A stretch of 64,000 bases of DNA from assembly GCF_028743495.1 (NCBI RefSeq), contig NZ_CP117968.1; one strand, 5' to 3'. Below the pieces are notes generated by a model. The model was not told the DNA's origin. It made no database searches and saw nothing but the letters and a program-made list of their open reading frames with translations. Each line of letters begins with the position of its first letter. Within the stretch, counting starts at the first letter, position 1. Positions 8,076-16,612 of this stretch are shown in pieces. Position numbers and translations under genes: made by a program. This stretch comes from Allobacillus halotolerans (lineage in GTDB: Bacteria > Bacillota > Bacilli > Bacillales > Alkalibacillaceae).

Positions 8076-9761
8076 ATGACACAAACATATGATTACGTAA
8101 TTGTCGGCGGTGGGAGTGCAGGTTCTGTACTCGGTAACCGCCTCAGCGCAGATAAAAATAACAGTGTTCTTATTTTAGAAGCAGGACGAAGTGATTACTT
8201 TTGGGATTTATTTATTCAAATGCCTGCCGCGTTAATGTTCCCATCCGGCAATCGCTTTTATGACTGGATCTATTCAACAGACCCTGAGCCGTATATGGAC
8301 GGGCGCCGTGTCGCTCATGCTAGGGGGAAAGTACTTGGTGGATCAAGTTCAATCAACGGGATGATCTATCAACGAGGTAACCCATTAGACTATGAGAAGT
8401 GGGCTTCAGAACCAGGGATGGAAAAATGGGATTTTGCCCATGTCCTTCCGTACTTCAAACGGTTAGAAAAAGCTTTTGGAGCCGATTCTTCCGATGAATA
8501 CCGCGGGCTTGATGGTCCGATCAAATTAAAACGTGGCCCTGCAACTAATCCGTTATTCCAAGCATTCTTTGAAGCTGGCGTTCAAGCGGGTTATGCAAGA
8601 ACACCTGACGTCAATGGATTTCGCCAAGAAGGCTTTGGACCGTTCGACAGCCAAGTGCATAACGGTAGACGTGTATCGGCGTCACGTGCTTATTTACGCC
8701 CAGTGATGCATCGCAAAAACCTTACAATTGAGACACGTGCTTTTGTGACAAGCATTAATTTCAACGGTAAGAAAGCAGAAGGATTAACATACAAAAAGAA
8801 TGGAAAAATCCATCACGTCAACGCAGGAGAAGTCATTCTTTCTGGCGGTGCATTCAATACGCCGCAGTTATTACAGTTGGCTGGTGTAGGAGATGCCGAA
8901 CATTTGCGTTCCGTTGGCGTTGAACCGATTCATCACTTGCCAGGGGTTGGAGAAAATCTGGAAGATCACTTAGAAGTATATATTCAGCACGCTACTCCTG
9001 AGCCCGTTTCCATGCAACCGAGCTTAAACAAACTGAAAATGCCTTGGATTGGCTTGCAATGGTTACTTGGTCGTACCGGACCAGCAGCATCCAACCATTT
9101 CGAAGGTGGCGGATTTGTCCGTTCGAATGATGAAGTTGACTATCCGAACTTAATGTTCCACTTCTTGCCGCTAGCTGTACGGTATGATGGACAAAAAGCA
9201 GATACAAAGCACGGTTTCCAAGTTCACGTTGGACCGATGTATTCCAACTCAAGAGGAAGATTGAAGATTCGTTCCAATGATCCATTTGAGTATCCAAGCA
9301 TCGTCTGTAATTATTTATCTACCGAAGAAGATCGTCGCGAATGGGTCGAAGCCATCCGTGTTGCACGAGACATTCTTTCTCAGCCAGCGATACAAGGATA
9401 TAGTTCTGGTGAAATTTCTCCAGGGCCTTCTGTCCAAACAGATGAAGAAATTATCGAGTGGGTTAAGAAAGACGGAGAAACAGCACTCCACCCATCATGC
9501 ACAGCTAAAATGGGCCCTGCTTCTGACCCGATGGCAGTAGTAGACCCAGAAACAATGAAAGTGCATGGGTTAGAAAATATCCGTGTCGTGGACGCATCCG
9601 CCATGCCACGCACAACGAACGGAAATATCCACGCTCCAGTATTGATGTTAGCTGAAAAAGCAGCTGATATTATCCTCGGTAATGAACCGTTGGAACCAGA
9701 ATATAAAGATTATTATGTTCATGGCGTTCATGCCCCAGATGCAGGGGCAGTTAAGGCGTAA
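8076..9761 (+). CDS. betA: Choline dehydrogenase (GMC flavoprotein)
   Basis: 561 aa, typical of BetA. It oxidises choline to betaine aldehyde with FAD, the step before GbsA. N-terminal FAD-binding YDYVIVGGGSAGSVLGNRLS is followed by the GMC signature region GKVLGGSSSINGMIYQRG, the second signature SGGAFNTPQLLQLAGVG and the C-terminal active-site pair, His in LHPSCTAKMG and NGNIHAPVLMLAEKAAD. The ATG follows AAGGGGGTAA. A partial copy of its 3' end lies at 14125-14172, on the far side of the next operon, which suggests rearrangement here. A strong terminator follows. Confidence 0.93.
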   Translation: MTQTYDYVIVGGGSAGSVLGNRLSADKNNSVLILEAGRSDYFWDLFIQMPAALMFPSGNRFYDWIYSTDPEPYMDGRRVAHARGKVLGGSSSINGMIYQRGNPLDYEKWASEPGMEKWDFAHVLPYFKRLEKAFGADSSDEYRGLDGPIKLKRGPATNPLFQAFFEAGVQAGYARTPDVNGFRQEGFGPFDSQVHNGRRVSASRAYLRPVMHRKNLTIETRAFVTSINFNGKKAEGLTYKKNGKIHHVNAGEVILSGGAFNTPQLLQLAGVGDAEHLRSVGVEPIHHLPGVGENLEDHLEVYIQHATPEPVSMQPSLNKLKMPWIGLQWLLGRTGPAASNHFEGGGFVRSNDEVDYPNLMFHFLPLAVRYDGQKADTKHGFQVHVGPMYSNSRGRLKIRSNDPFEYPSIVCNYLSTEEDRREWVEAIRVARDILSQPAIQGYSSGEISPGPSVQTDEEIIEWVKKDGETALHPSCTAKMGPASDPMAVVDPETMKVHGLENIRVVDASAMPRTTNGNIHAPVLMLAEKAADIILGNEPLEPEYKDYYVHGVHAPDAGAVKA

Positions 9762-9779
9762 AAATAATCATGAAATAGG

Positions 9780-9818
9780 AAAGAGACCGCTCTTGTTGAG
9801 AACGGTCTCTTTTATTTT
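9780..9818 (+). terminator. Terminator of betA
   Basis: A 10-bp perfect stem AAAGAGACCG / CGGTCTCTTT, then TTATTTTTG. Confidence 0.85.
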
Positions 9819-9892
9819 TGCAGGGAAAGAAATGAGCTTTAGATTTAGTGTAGCTAAAAGCAATATTATTAATATATTCTAGTTTCTTTTAT

Positions 9893-10531
9893 TTAATTTT
9901 GCGGATTTGAATTAATATTAGATAAGAAATCTTCTTTTGTTCTCAATACGTGATTTTGAGCATGTTCGCGAGCGGCTTGTTTATTTTGGTTTATAATTGC
10001 CTGTACAATTTGTTCATGTTCTTTAATTGATTTTTCCACTTGGAAATCCACAAAATCCGGGAATTGTGGCTGTAATCCATTCCATAAATCTGAGAGTAAT
10101 GAAAATAGCCGTGCACTCTTCGAAGCTTTCCATATAAACGAATGAAAGGCTTCATTTAATTCTACATAACTATTACCTTCAGAATGTTTAATTCTATTAT
10201 GAATTTGTTGAAGTTCATCAAAATGTTCTGGGGAATCACAAGCTCGTTCTGCAGCCATCCCTTCTAGGAATGCACGAATTTCATAGTGAACTTCAATATC
10301 TTCTTTTCTCAAGCCAATTACTACAACTCTGCGATTACTCTGAATATTGATAAGCCCTTCTCTGTCTAATACTTGAAAAGCTTCCCTAACTGGCATTCGC
10401 GAAACTCCTAATAAATTCGCAATACCTTCTTGCGTAATCTCTTGTCCCTTCTGTAATTTCCCATTATAAACCGAGCTTCTTAGAGAATGAAGAACTTGAT
10501 CCGTCGTTGATAACTTTTTTATTTTTTTCAT
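9893..10531 (-). CDS. GntR-family (FCD subgroup) regulator
   Basis: 212 aa from the second ATG (10531), chosen because GAGGAAG lies six bases upstream; the first ATG (10546) overlaps that site. N-terminal winged helix: QVLHSLRSSVYNGKLQKGQ, then ITQEGIANLLGVSRMPVREAFQVLDREGLI. The C-terminal all-helical FCD effector domain has the metal/ligand residues seen in EIRAFLEGMAAERA, ELNEAFHSFIW and EHEQIVQAI. It is divergent from the CoA-transferase/lyase/transporter operon with a 127-base gap, the classic arrangement for a substrate-sensing repressor of that operon (inference). The effector is probably the 2-hydroxy acid or its CoA ester. Confidence 0.85.
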   Translation of the reverse strand: MKKIKKLSTTDQVLHSLRSSVYNGKLQKGQEITQEGIANLLGVSRMPVREAFQVLDREGLINIQSNRRVVVIGLRKEDIEVHYEIRAFLEGMAAERACDSPEHFDELQQIHNRIKHSEGNSYVELNEAFHSFIWKASKSARLFSLLSDLWNGLQPQFPDFVDFQVEKSIKEHEQIVQAIINQNKQAAREHAQNHVLRTKEDFLSNINSNPQN

Positions 10532-10546
10532 AATTATCTTCCTCAT

Positions 10547-10658
10547 TTTGTATTGATATATTCATTATAACTCTTTGACAATTTAAAAATTAACAAATAT
10601 AATTATTTTATTATTTGGATACAAAATACATTATACAAAATTCAATTGGAGGATTAAA
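10547..10658. promoter_or_regulatory. Divergent promoter region with repeated ATACAAAAT
   Basis: The gap contains ATACAAAATACATTATACAA about 30 bases before the CoA-transferase ATG, i.e. two ATACAAAAT copies 14 bases apart, and an inverted ATTTTGTAT near the regulator start. These are the likeliest GntR binding sites. Confidence 0.4.
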
Positions 10659-11837
10659 ATGTTACCCTTAGAAGGTATAAAAATCATTTCATTAGAACAA
10701 GCCGTTGCAGCGCCATTTGCCTCCAGGCAACTCGCTGATTTAGGGGCTCGTGTTATAAAGATTGAAAGACCTGAAACTGGTGATTTCGCGAGAAACTATG
10801 ATCAAACTGTAAAAGGAATGTCTAGTCACTTTGTGTGGATTAATAGATCCAAAGAATCTCTTACATTAAATATGAAAGCGGATTCAGGTAAATCAATATT
10901 TAAAGATTTACTAAAAGACGCAGACGTAGTGCTTCAAAACCTAGCTCCAGGGGCGATGAATCGTTTAGGTTTTAGTAATGAAGAACTTCATAAAATTAAT
11001 GACAAGTTAATTATTTGTAATATTTCTGGCTATGGTTCTAATGGCTCTTACGTCAACAAGAAAGCCTATGATTTGCTCATTCAATGTGAGGCTGGTTTCT
11101 TATCGATCACGGGAACTGAAGAAACACCTTCTAAAGCAGGAATTTCAGTAGCAGATATTGCAGCTGGCATGTATGCATATAGTGGTATCTTAAGTAGCAT
11201 TATCAAGAGAGCTAGAACCGGTAAAGGAGAAGTACTGGATATATCCATGTTAGAAGCATTAGGTGAGTGGATGGGATTCCCAATGTATTACTCGCTTTAT
11301 GGAGATAAGGAACCAAAACGTACAGGCTCTCATCATGCAACTATTTATCCTTATGGGCCTTTTCAAACCGCTGGGGAAGAGACTATTTTCTTTGCCATCC
11401 AAAATGAAAGAGAATGGGTAAATTTCTGTGAAAATATTTTACATAACCCTGACCTGGCTGTAGATTCTCGTTATTGTAACAATTCGAAAAGAGTTGAGAA
11501 CAAAGAAAGTTTGCAACGTGAAATAGAAGATGTTTTAAGCACTAAAAGTCTGCATGAAGTTATGAATGAACTAGAAGAAAATAAAATTGCTAATGCTCAA
11601 TTAAAAAACATTAAGCAATTTGCTAACCATACTCAACTTCGTGAAAGAAAGAGATGGATAGATGTTGAGACACCAGTAGGAAGGATTAAATCACTCCTCC
11701 CACCAGCCGCAAATAGTAAAGAAGACATCAAAGTATCTCCTATTCCAGAAATAGGTGAGCACACAAATCAAATATTAACAGAACTAGGTATGGATCAAGA
11801 TACAATAAAACAATTAAAAGACTCTCAAGTTATATAA
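10659..11837 (+). CDS. Family III (CaiB/BaiF) CoA-transferase
   Basis: 392 aa, normal for the family. It moves CoA from a donor thioester to a carboxylic acid. N-terminal signature PLEGIKIISLEQAVAAPFASRQLADLGARVIKIERP with GDFAR, the ICNISGYGSNGSY segment and the catalytic Asp region NKKAYDLLIQCEAGFLSITG are present, as is the C-terminal half with ARTGKGEVLDISMLEALGEW. The downstream neighbours are a CitE-like lyase (16-base gap) and a 2-hydroxycarboxylate transporter (11-base gap), so the likely acceptor is a 2-hydroxydicarboxylate such as malate or citramalate (inference). The start follows ATTGGAGGATTAAA. Confidence 0.85.
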   Translation: MLPLEGIKIISLEQAVAAPFASRQLADLGARVIKIERPETGDFARNYDQTVKGMSSHFVWINRSKESLTLNMKADSGKSIFKDLLKDADVVLQNLAPGAMNRLGFSNEELHKINDKLIICNISGYGSNGSYVNKKAYDLLIQCEAGFLSITGTEETPSKAGISVADIAAGMYAYSGILSSIIKRARTGKGEVLDISMLEALGEWMGFPMYYSLYGDKEPKRTGSHHATIYPYGPFQTAGEETIFFAIQNEREWVNFCENILHNPDLAVDSRYCNNSKRVENKESLQREIEDVLSTKSLHEVMNELEENKIANAQLKNIKQFANHTQLRERKRWIDVETPVGRIKSLLPPAANSKEDIKVSPIPEIGEHTNQILTELGMDQDTIKQLKDSQVI

Positions 11838-11853
11838 AAAGGGCTGATTAATT

Positions 11854-12717
11854 ATGTTAAATAGATCTTTGTTATTTGTACCGGCAGATAAAGAAAAGAT
11901 GCTCAGGAAAATAAATGAATTACAGGCGGATTTAATAATTATAGACTTAGAAGATGCAGTTAGAGTTGATGAGAAGCATATCGGGAGAGATTTGATTAGG
12001 AAATATATTGGCGACTGGGAAAAACCTGTATTTATTCGCGTCAACAGTATAGAAACAAGTGAATTCCAAGTAGACATGCAATTAATCCTGGAAATAAGCA
12101 ATGCGGTGTCATTACAAGGTGTAATGCTTCCAAAGTCCTCATCAAGACGTAATATTGAAGAGCTTGCAGAACATCTTGAAACAATTGAAAATCAAGGAAG
12201 TAGACAATCAAAATTATCGATTATTCCTCTGATTGAGAGTGCTCTAGGAGTGCATAACTCTATAGAAATTGCATCTAGTCACCAACGGGTTATGATGTTA
12301 GCTTTCGGTGGTGTTGATTTTACCACCGATATCGGCGCTCAAATTACAGACGGAGAAATGGAATTACTATATGCACGATCAAAAATGGTTATTGCTTCTC
12401 GTTGTGCAAATATAAAACAGCCAATTGATACTGTTTATACGAACTTCAAAGACAATGATGGGTTCATTGAAAATTGTATATATGTTAAAGCGTTAGGTTT
12501 TGCAGGAAAATTATTAATCCACCCATCCCAAATTAAAGGTGCTAACGCTGTGTTTTCTCCTTCAAAAGAAGAATTTGAATTTGCACAACAATTGGTATCC
12601 CAGGCTCTTAAAGAAAAAGGGGCCTTTCAATTAGATGGAAAGATGATAGATAAGCCGATTATTGAGAAAGCTGAGAGGATTCTTAATGAATATGAACTAA
12701 TTAAATCAAAAAACTAG
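11854..12717 (+). CDS. CitE/HpcH-family acyl-CoA lyase
   Basis: 287 aa. MLNRSLLFVPADKEKMLRKI, then ADLIIIDLEDAVRVDEK, VFIRVNS, GVMLPKSSS, IIPLIESALGVHN and MLAFGGVDFTTDIG form a TIM barrel with the Mg-binding Glu/Asp and CoA-site Arg of the family; GFAGKLLIHPSQI is the usual C-terminal motif. Free-standing CitE-like enzymes cleave malyl-, methylmalyl- or citramalyl-CoA to acetyl-CoA plus an oxo acid, or hydrolyse malyl-CoA. It lies in one operon with a CoA-transferase, so it should act on the CoA ester that enzyme makes. No acyl-carrier CitD or CitF is present, so it is not citrate lyase. Confidence 0.82.
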   Translation: MLNRSLLFVPADKEKMLRKINELQADLIIIDLEDAVRVDEKHIGRDLIRKYIGDWEKPVFIRVNSIETSEFQVDMQLILEISNAVSLQGVMLPKSSSRRNIEELAEHLETIENQGSRQSKLSIIPLIESALGVHNSIEIASSHQRVMMLAFGGVDFTTDIGAQITDGEMELLYARSKMVIASRCANIKQPIDTVYTNFKDNDGFIENCIYVKALGFAGKLLIHPSQIKGANAVFSPSKEEFEFAQQLVSQALKEKGAFQLDGKMIDKPIIEKAERILNEYELIKSKN

Positions 12718-12728
12718 GGGGATAAAAT

Positions 12729-14036
12729 ATGGCGCAACCAGCTCAGAAAAATGATCAATTTAAAATGAACACAAATCCAACTAGAAGTCGAGTAAGTATT
12801 TTTAACATTCCCATTGTATGGTTTGCAGTTATAACTGCTTTGGCATTAGTGGCTATGTATACTGATAATTTACCTACAGGAATTATAGGTGGTTTACTCA
12901 TCATGATGGTATTAGGTGAGTTGTTTGGCTGGATTGGTGATCATACTCCAATCTTAAGGAGCTATCTAGGTGGCGGTGCAATCCTAGCAATTTTCGGTTC
13001 CGCTTTTATGGTATATGCTAATCTGATCCCTGATCAGACGGTTACACTTATTACTGACTTTATGAAATCAGGAGGCTTTCTAAACTTTTATATCGCTGCA
13101 CTAATAACAGGAAGTATACTAGGAATGAACTCTGAAACATTGAAAAATGCTGGTGTAAAGTTTGCCCTACCTCTTCTTGCAGCCGTAGCAGGGTCCATAA
13201 TTTTAGCAGGATTTGTTGGATTAGTAATTGGTTTCGGTTTTAAAGATGCAATCTTAGTAATTGCAATGCCTATCATGGGTGGAGGTATGGGAGCAGGTGC
13301 AATCCCTATGTCCCAGGTTTACTCAGAAATCTTGGGTAATGACCCTTCTTATTATATCTCGATATTGGTGCCTGCATTAGCACTAGGAAACGTCATAGCT
13401 ATTATTTTCGCTGGATTATTAAATATGTTAGGTAATAAATTCCCTTCATTAACAGGAAACGGACAATTAATGGCTGGATTTGATGTAGAGAATAAAAAGA
13501 TAACGTATAACATTGGAGAAATGGGAATTGGAGTCTTAGCAGCTTTAACGTTTTATATCATCGGTCAAATGCTTGGTAACTTCATTCCACTTCACCCATA
13601 TGCACTAATGATCATTTCAGTTGCCGTATTCAAGCTCGCTGGTTGGTTACCACCGATTATCGAGTCCGGGGCAAACCAATGGTATCAGTTTGTTGCAAAA
13701 AACTGGACACTTGCACTCCTAATTGGTATTGGAGTCGCTTATACTGACTTGAATGCTGTGATTAATGCCTTAACTCTAGAATACATCTTACTTGTATTTA
13801 GCGTGGTGTTTGGAGCAGCCCTTGGAGCTGGTATACTCGGTAAACTAGTCGGTTTCCATCCAATCGAAGCATCTATAACTGCAGGTTTATGTATGGCTAA
13901 TATGGGAGGAACAGGCGATGTCGCTGTGCTATCAGCTTCCAAACGAATGGAATTAATGCCTTTCGCTCAAATTGCCTCTCGTCTTGGCGGAGCACTCATT
14001 TTGTTGATTGCAGGACTAATTGTACCGTTGTTATAG
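12729..14036 (+). CDS. 2-hydroxycarboxylate transporter (2HCT family)
   Basis: 435 aa with about 11 hydrophobic segments after a short cytoplasmic tail. It resembles the CitS/CimH/MaeN group: TDNLPTGIIGGLLIMMVLGELFGWIGD, the first GGxG re-entrant loop MPIMGGGMGAGAIPMS, and the second LCMANMGGTGDVAVLSAS, which carry the substrate and Na+ or H+ sites. The family imports malate, citrate or similar 2-hydroxy acids. As the last gene of the operon it probably feeds the CoA-transferase and lyase. The ATG follows AGGGGGATAAAAT. A strong terminator follows its stop. Confidence 0.9.
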   Translation: MAQPAQKNDQFKMNTNPTRSRVSIFNIPIVWFAVITALALVAMYTDNLPTGIIGGLLIMMVLGELFGWIGDHTPILRSYLGGGAILAIFGSAFMVYANLIPDQTVTLITDFMKSGGFLNFYIAALITGSILGMNSETLKNAGVKFALPLLAAVAGSIILAGFVGLVIGFGFKDAILVIAMPIMGGGMGAGAIPMSQVYSEILGNDPSYYISILVPALALGNVIAIIFAGLLNMLGNKFPSLTGNGQLMAGFDVENKKITYNIGEMGIGVLAALTFYIIGQMLGNFIPLHPYALMIISVAVFKLAGWLPPIIESGANQWYQFVAKNWTLALLIGIGVAYTDLNAVINALTLEYILLVFSVVFGAALGAGILGKLVGFHPIEASITAGLCMANMGGTGDVAVLSASKRMELMPFAQIASRLGGALILLIAGLIVPLL

Positions 14037-14045
14037 AATATAAGT

Positions 14046-14072
14046 AGCGGCTATCATCTGATGATAGCCGCT
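14046..14072 (+). terminator. Hairpin terminator of the 2HCT operon
   Basis: A perfect 12-bp stem AGCGGCTATCAT / ATGATAGCCGCT with a 3-base loop directly after the stop; the following T-run is short. Confidence 0.7.
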
Positions 14073-14124
14073 TATGTATTGCTTCTTCCTGAATTCATTC
14101 GTCTACTTCACTTATCTCTGAAAC

Positions 14125-14172
14125 AAAAATTATTACCGTCATGGCGTTCACGCCCCAGATTCAGAACTCTAG
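14125..14172 (+). pseudogene. Remnant of a second betA 3' end
   Basis: Sixteen codons read KNYYRHGVHAPDSEL-stop, aligned with KDYYVHGVHAPDAG in the last residues of BetA (9705-9746); 34 of 42 bases match. No start or upstream coding remains. It is a relic of a duplicated or displaced choline dehydrogenase. Confidence 0.65.
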
Positions 14173-14287
14173 TAATCTAAGTCATTATTTCCCCGAATTC
14201 CCTCTCTTCAAAATATTTATTTGCAAGCGCATTCTACCTATGGCATACTGTGGATTGTAACGCAATTTAAAAACTTCATACGTTATA

Positions 14288-14378
14288 TGTAGGGGAGCTA
14301 GTGATGCTAGCTGAGATTGTATTCTTGAAATACTAACCCTTTGAACCTGATCTGGTTGGTACCAGCGGAGGGAACATT
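14288..14378 (+). promoter_or_regulatory. TPP riboswitch (THI element)
   Basis: All conserved blocks are visible: AGGGGAGC, the variable stem GCTAGTGATGCTAGC, CTGAGA, then ACCCTTTGAACCTGATCTGG, GTTGGTACCAGCG and GGAGGGAA. It sits 145 bases before thiY and is followed by a terminator hairpin, so thiamine pyrophosphate should stop transcription of the operon. Confidence 0.95.
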
Positions 14379-14416
14379 TCATTAGAATCATTTACACATA
14401 AATGAGATATATTCCT

Positions 14417-14454
14417 GTGCGCTAAAGGACCACCCTTTAGCGCACTTTTTATTT
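14417..14454 (+). terminator. Riboswitch-controlled terminator
   Basis: GTGCGCTAAAGG with CCTTTAGCGCAC, then TTTTTATTTT, just downstream of the TPP aptamer; the expression platform. Confidence 0.9.
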
Positions 14455-14522
14455 TGTGTGAGCATGCTGATTATTCTAAAAGGGACCCTTCTCATATAAC
14501 GAAAACAAATGGGGGTATTTAC

Positions 14523-15527
14523 GTGAAAAAATGGATGAGCATCATTTTGTTTGTAGGAATCGCTTTTTTAGCAGCTTGTGGCCAAAACGATGAAAGTAAT
14601 GGAAGTGACGAAGAAGGCAATGCTGACCTAACACCTGTAAAATTCGCACTCGATTGGACACCGAATACGAACCACACAGGAATTTATGTCGCAAAAGAAA
14701 AGGGCTATTTCGAAGAACAAGGCCTAGATGTTGAAATTTTACTACCTGGCGAAGTTGGCGTGAATCAGCTGCTAGCCGCCGGGAAAGCGGACTTTGGGGT
14801 TAGTTACCAAGAAGGCCTTACACAGGCGCGCTCGGAAGGTCTTCCACTCGTCTCCATTACAGCAGTGATGCAGCATAATACAGCCGGTTATGCTTCCCCT
14901 GTAGAAAAAGGGATTACTTCGCCAAAAGATTTTGAAGGGAAAAAGTTTGGAGCATACGGTTCTGACCTTGAGAGAGCGATGATGACAACAATCATGAAAA
15001 ATGATAATGCCGATGTAGAAGAAGTTGATTTCATTACAACGGGGGACTCTGACTTTTTTGTTGCTGTTGAACGAGATGTCGACTTTTCCCTTGTCTATTA
15101 TGGTTGGACTGGAATTGAAGCAGAACTAAGAGGTGTAGATTTAAATATGGTTTATCTTGCTGACTTTTCCGATAAACTTGATTTTTACACACCGATCCTT
15201 GCTACAAATGAAGAAATGATTTCTGATGACCCAGAATTGGTAGAAGCTTTTACACATGCAGCTGTGAAAGGGTATGAGTTTGCAATCGAGCAACCTGAAG
15301 AAGCTGCACAAATATTAATTGATGAAGTACCTGATCTTGACCCTGAACTGGTGAAACGCAGTCAGGAATGGCTATCACCTCGGTACAAAGATGATGCCGA
15401 ACAATTTGGTATCCAAGAAAAAGAAAGATGGCAGAAATTTGCCGACTTTCTATTAGAAAACGACATTATCGATGAAGCAGTAGAAATTGACCAAGCATTT
15501 ACGAATGAGTTTTTGCCAGAGAAGTAG
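14523..15527 (+). CDS. thiY: Thiamine-precursor ABC binding lipoprotein (ThiY-like)
   Basis: 334 aa from the GTG at 14523, chosen because it opens a clean lipoprotein signal (KKWMSIILF ... LAAC, Cys19) and follows GGGGGT; an upstream in-frame GTG at 14454 lies inside the terminator. The NMT1/THI5-like domain shows VKFALDWTPNTNHTGIYVAKEKGYF and GKADFGVSYQEGLTQA, with the SPKDFEGKKFGAYG hinge. ThiY captures formylamino-HMP or HMP, pyrimidine precursors of thiamine (family knowledge). It is the first gene of the riboswitch operon with thiX and thiZ. Confidence 0.9.
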   Translation: MKKWMSIILFVGIAFLAACGQNDESNGSDEEGNADLTPVKFALDWTPNTNHTGIYVAKEKGYFEEQGLDVEILLPGEVGVNQLLAAGKADFGVSYQEGLTQARSEGLPLVSITAVMQHNTAGYASPVEKGITSPKDFEGKKFGAYGSDLERAMMTTIMKNDNADVEEVDFITTGDSDFFVAVERDVDFSLVYYGWTGIEAELRGVDLNMVYLADFSDKLDFYTPILATNEEMISDDPELVEAFTHAAVKGYEFAIEQPEEAAQILIDEVPDLDPELVKRSQEWLSPRYKDDAEQFGIQEKERWQKFADFLLENDIIDEAVEIDQAFTNEFLPEK

Positions 15528-15560
15528 GTTCATTGATTACAGAAAAATAGGAGTGGTTTT

Positions 15561-15848
15561 ATGGCAAATGCATTGCTAAGTATTCAAATAATTCCTAAGG
15601 TCGATGATCAAGATTTATATTCATATGTAGACGAAGCAATTGCTGTAATCGAGGCTGCAAATGTGAAATACAGCGTACATCCACTGGAAACAACGATGGA
15701 AGGCGAACTGTCGGAGCTACTACAAATCGTGAAGAAAATGAATGAAAAAATGTCAGCGTTAGGTGTTCCAAGCGTCATCTCCCAAGTTAAAATTGCTTAC
15801 CGGCCAGAAGGGATTACAATGGACGAACTCGTGGAGAAATACGAATGA
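15561..15848 (+). CDS. DUF77/MTH1187-family thiamine-binding protein
   Basis: 95 aa. ALLSIQIIPKV, then YVDEAIAVIEAANVKYSVHPLETTMEGE and the C-terminal VISQVKIAYRPEG fit the ferredoxin-like MTH1187/YkoF fold family, which binds thiamine or its pyrimidine. It lies between thiY and thiX and overlaps thiX by four bases (ATGA), so translation is coupled. It may hold the pyrimidine in the cytosol or modulate the transporter; a second family member (ykoF) ends the same operon. Confidence 0.8.
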   Translation: MANALLSIQIIPKVDDQDLYSYVDEAIAVIEAANVKYSVHPLETTMEGELSELLQIVKKMNEKMSALGVPSVISQVKIAYRPEGITMDELVEKYE

Positions 15849-16612
15849 ATACAAGTGTCCTGAAAAAAATTTGGAGACCATTCCTTGCCATCTTATTATT
15901 TATCGGGCTATGGGAAGTAGCGACACGACTTTTTTCCATTGAGGAATGGCTACTCCCTGCCCCTTCCGATATTGTGATGGAAGCTCGAAGTGTTATTCCG
16001 ACATTTTTACCGCATCTACAATCAACCGTAACCTTATCTGTTTCAGGCTTTCTCATCGGGACGACAGTCGGTTTAGGGGTGGCGACGATATTACATCTCA
16101 TGCCGAGAGTTCGAGAAACGTTTTTTCCTTTTATTATTATTTCTCAGAACATGCCGATTATCGTTCTGGCCCCGTTACTAGTAATCTGGTTCGGATTCAA
16201 TGCGTTACCTAAGTTAATTATCATAACGCTAGCCTGTTTCTTTCCGATTGCCGTTTCCGCCTTAGGTGGGTTTACGCAAACAAACCGGGAGTTGGTCCAC
16301 TATATGAAAATGATGGGTGCGAATAAAGCTCAGTTATTCTGGAAATTGGAATTGCCACATGCCATTCCGTCGATTTTTTCAGGATTAAAAATCGCAGGAA
16401 CATACAGCGTCATGGCAGCTGTCGTATCCGAATGGCTAGGTGCACAAAAAGGAATTGGGGTATTTATGACACTTGCCGCTTCTTCGTATCGAACATCACG
16501 CGTATTTGTAGCCATTATCGTTGCAATGATCATCAGCTTAGCCTTTTATGGACTGATTCTATTATTGGAGAAGTTTTTCATTCGCTGGCAGCAGAAGGGG
16601 GAAAACAATTAG
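15845..16612 (+). CDS. thiX: Thiamine-precursor ABC permease
   Basis: 255 aa with six predicted membrane spans. BPD-type permease with the EAA loop GANKAQLFWKLELPHAIPSIFSGLKIAGTYS, and the start of the core WEVATRLFSIEEWLLPAPSDIV, as in SsuC/TauC/ThiX. It pairs with ThiY and ThiZ. Its ATG lies in the stop of the DUF77 gene and its stop abuts the ATG of thiZ, so the three are co-translated. Confidence 0.9.
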   Translation: MNTSVLKKIWRPFLAILLFIGLWEVATRLFSIEEWLLPAPSDIVMEARSVIPTFLPHLQSTVTLSVSGFLIGTTVGLGVATILHLMPRVRETFFPFIIISQNMPIIVLAPLLVIWFGFNALPKLIIITLACFFPIAVSALGGFTQTNRELVHYMKMMGANKAQLFWKLELPHAIPSIFSGLKIAGTYSVMAAVVSEWLGAQKGIGVFMTLAASSYRTSRVFVAIIVAMIISLAFYGLILLLEKFFIRWQQKGENN

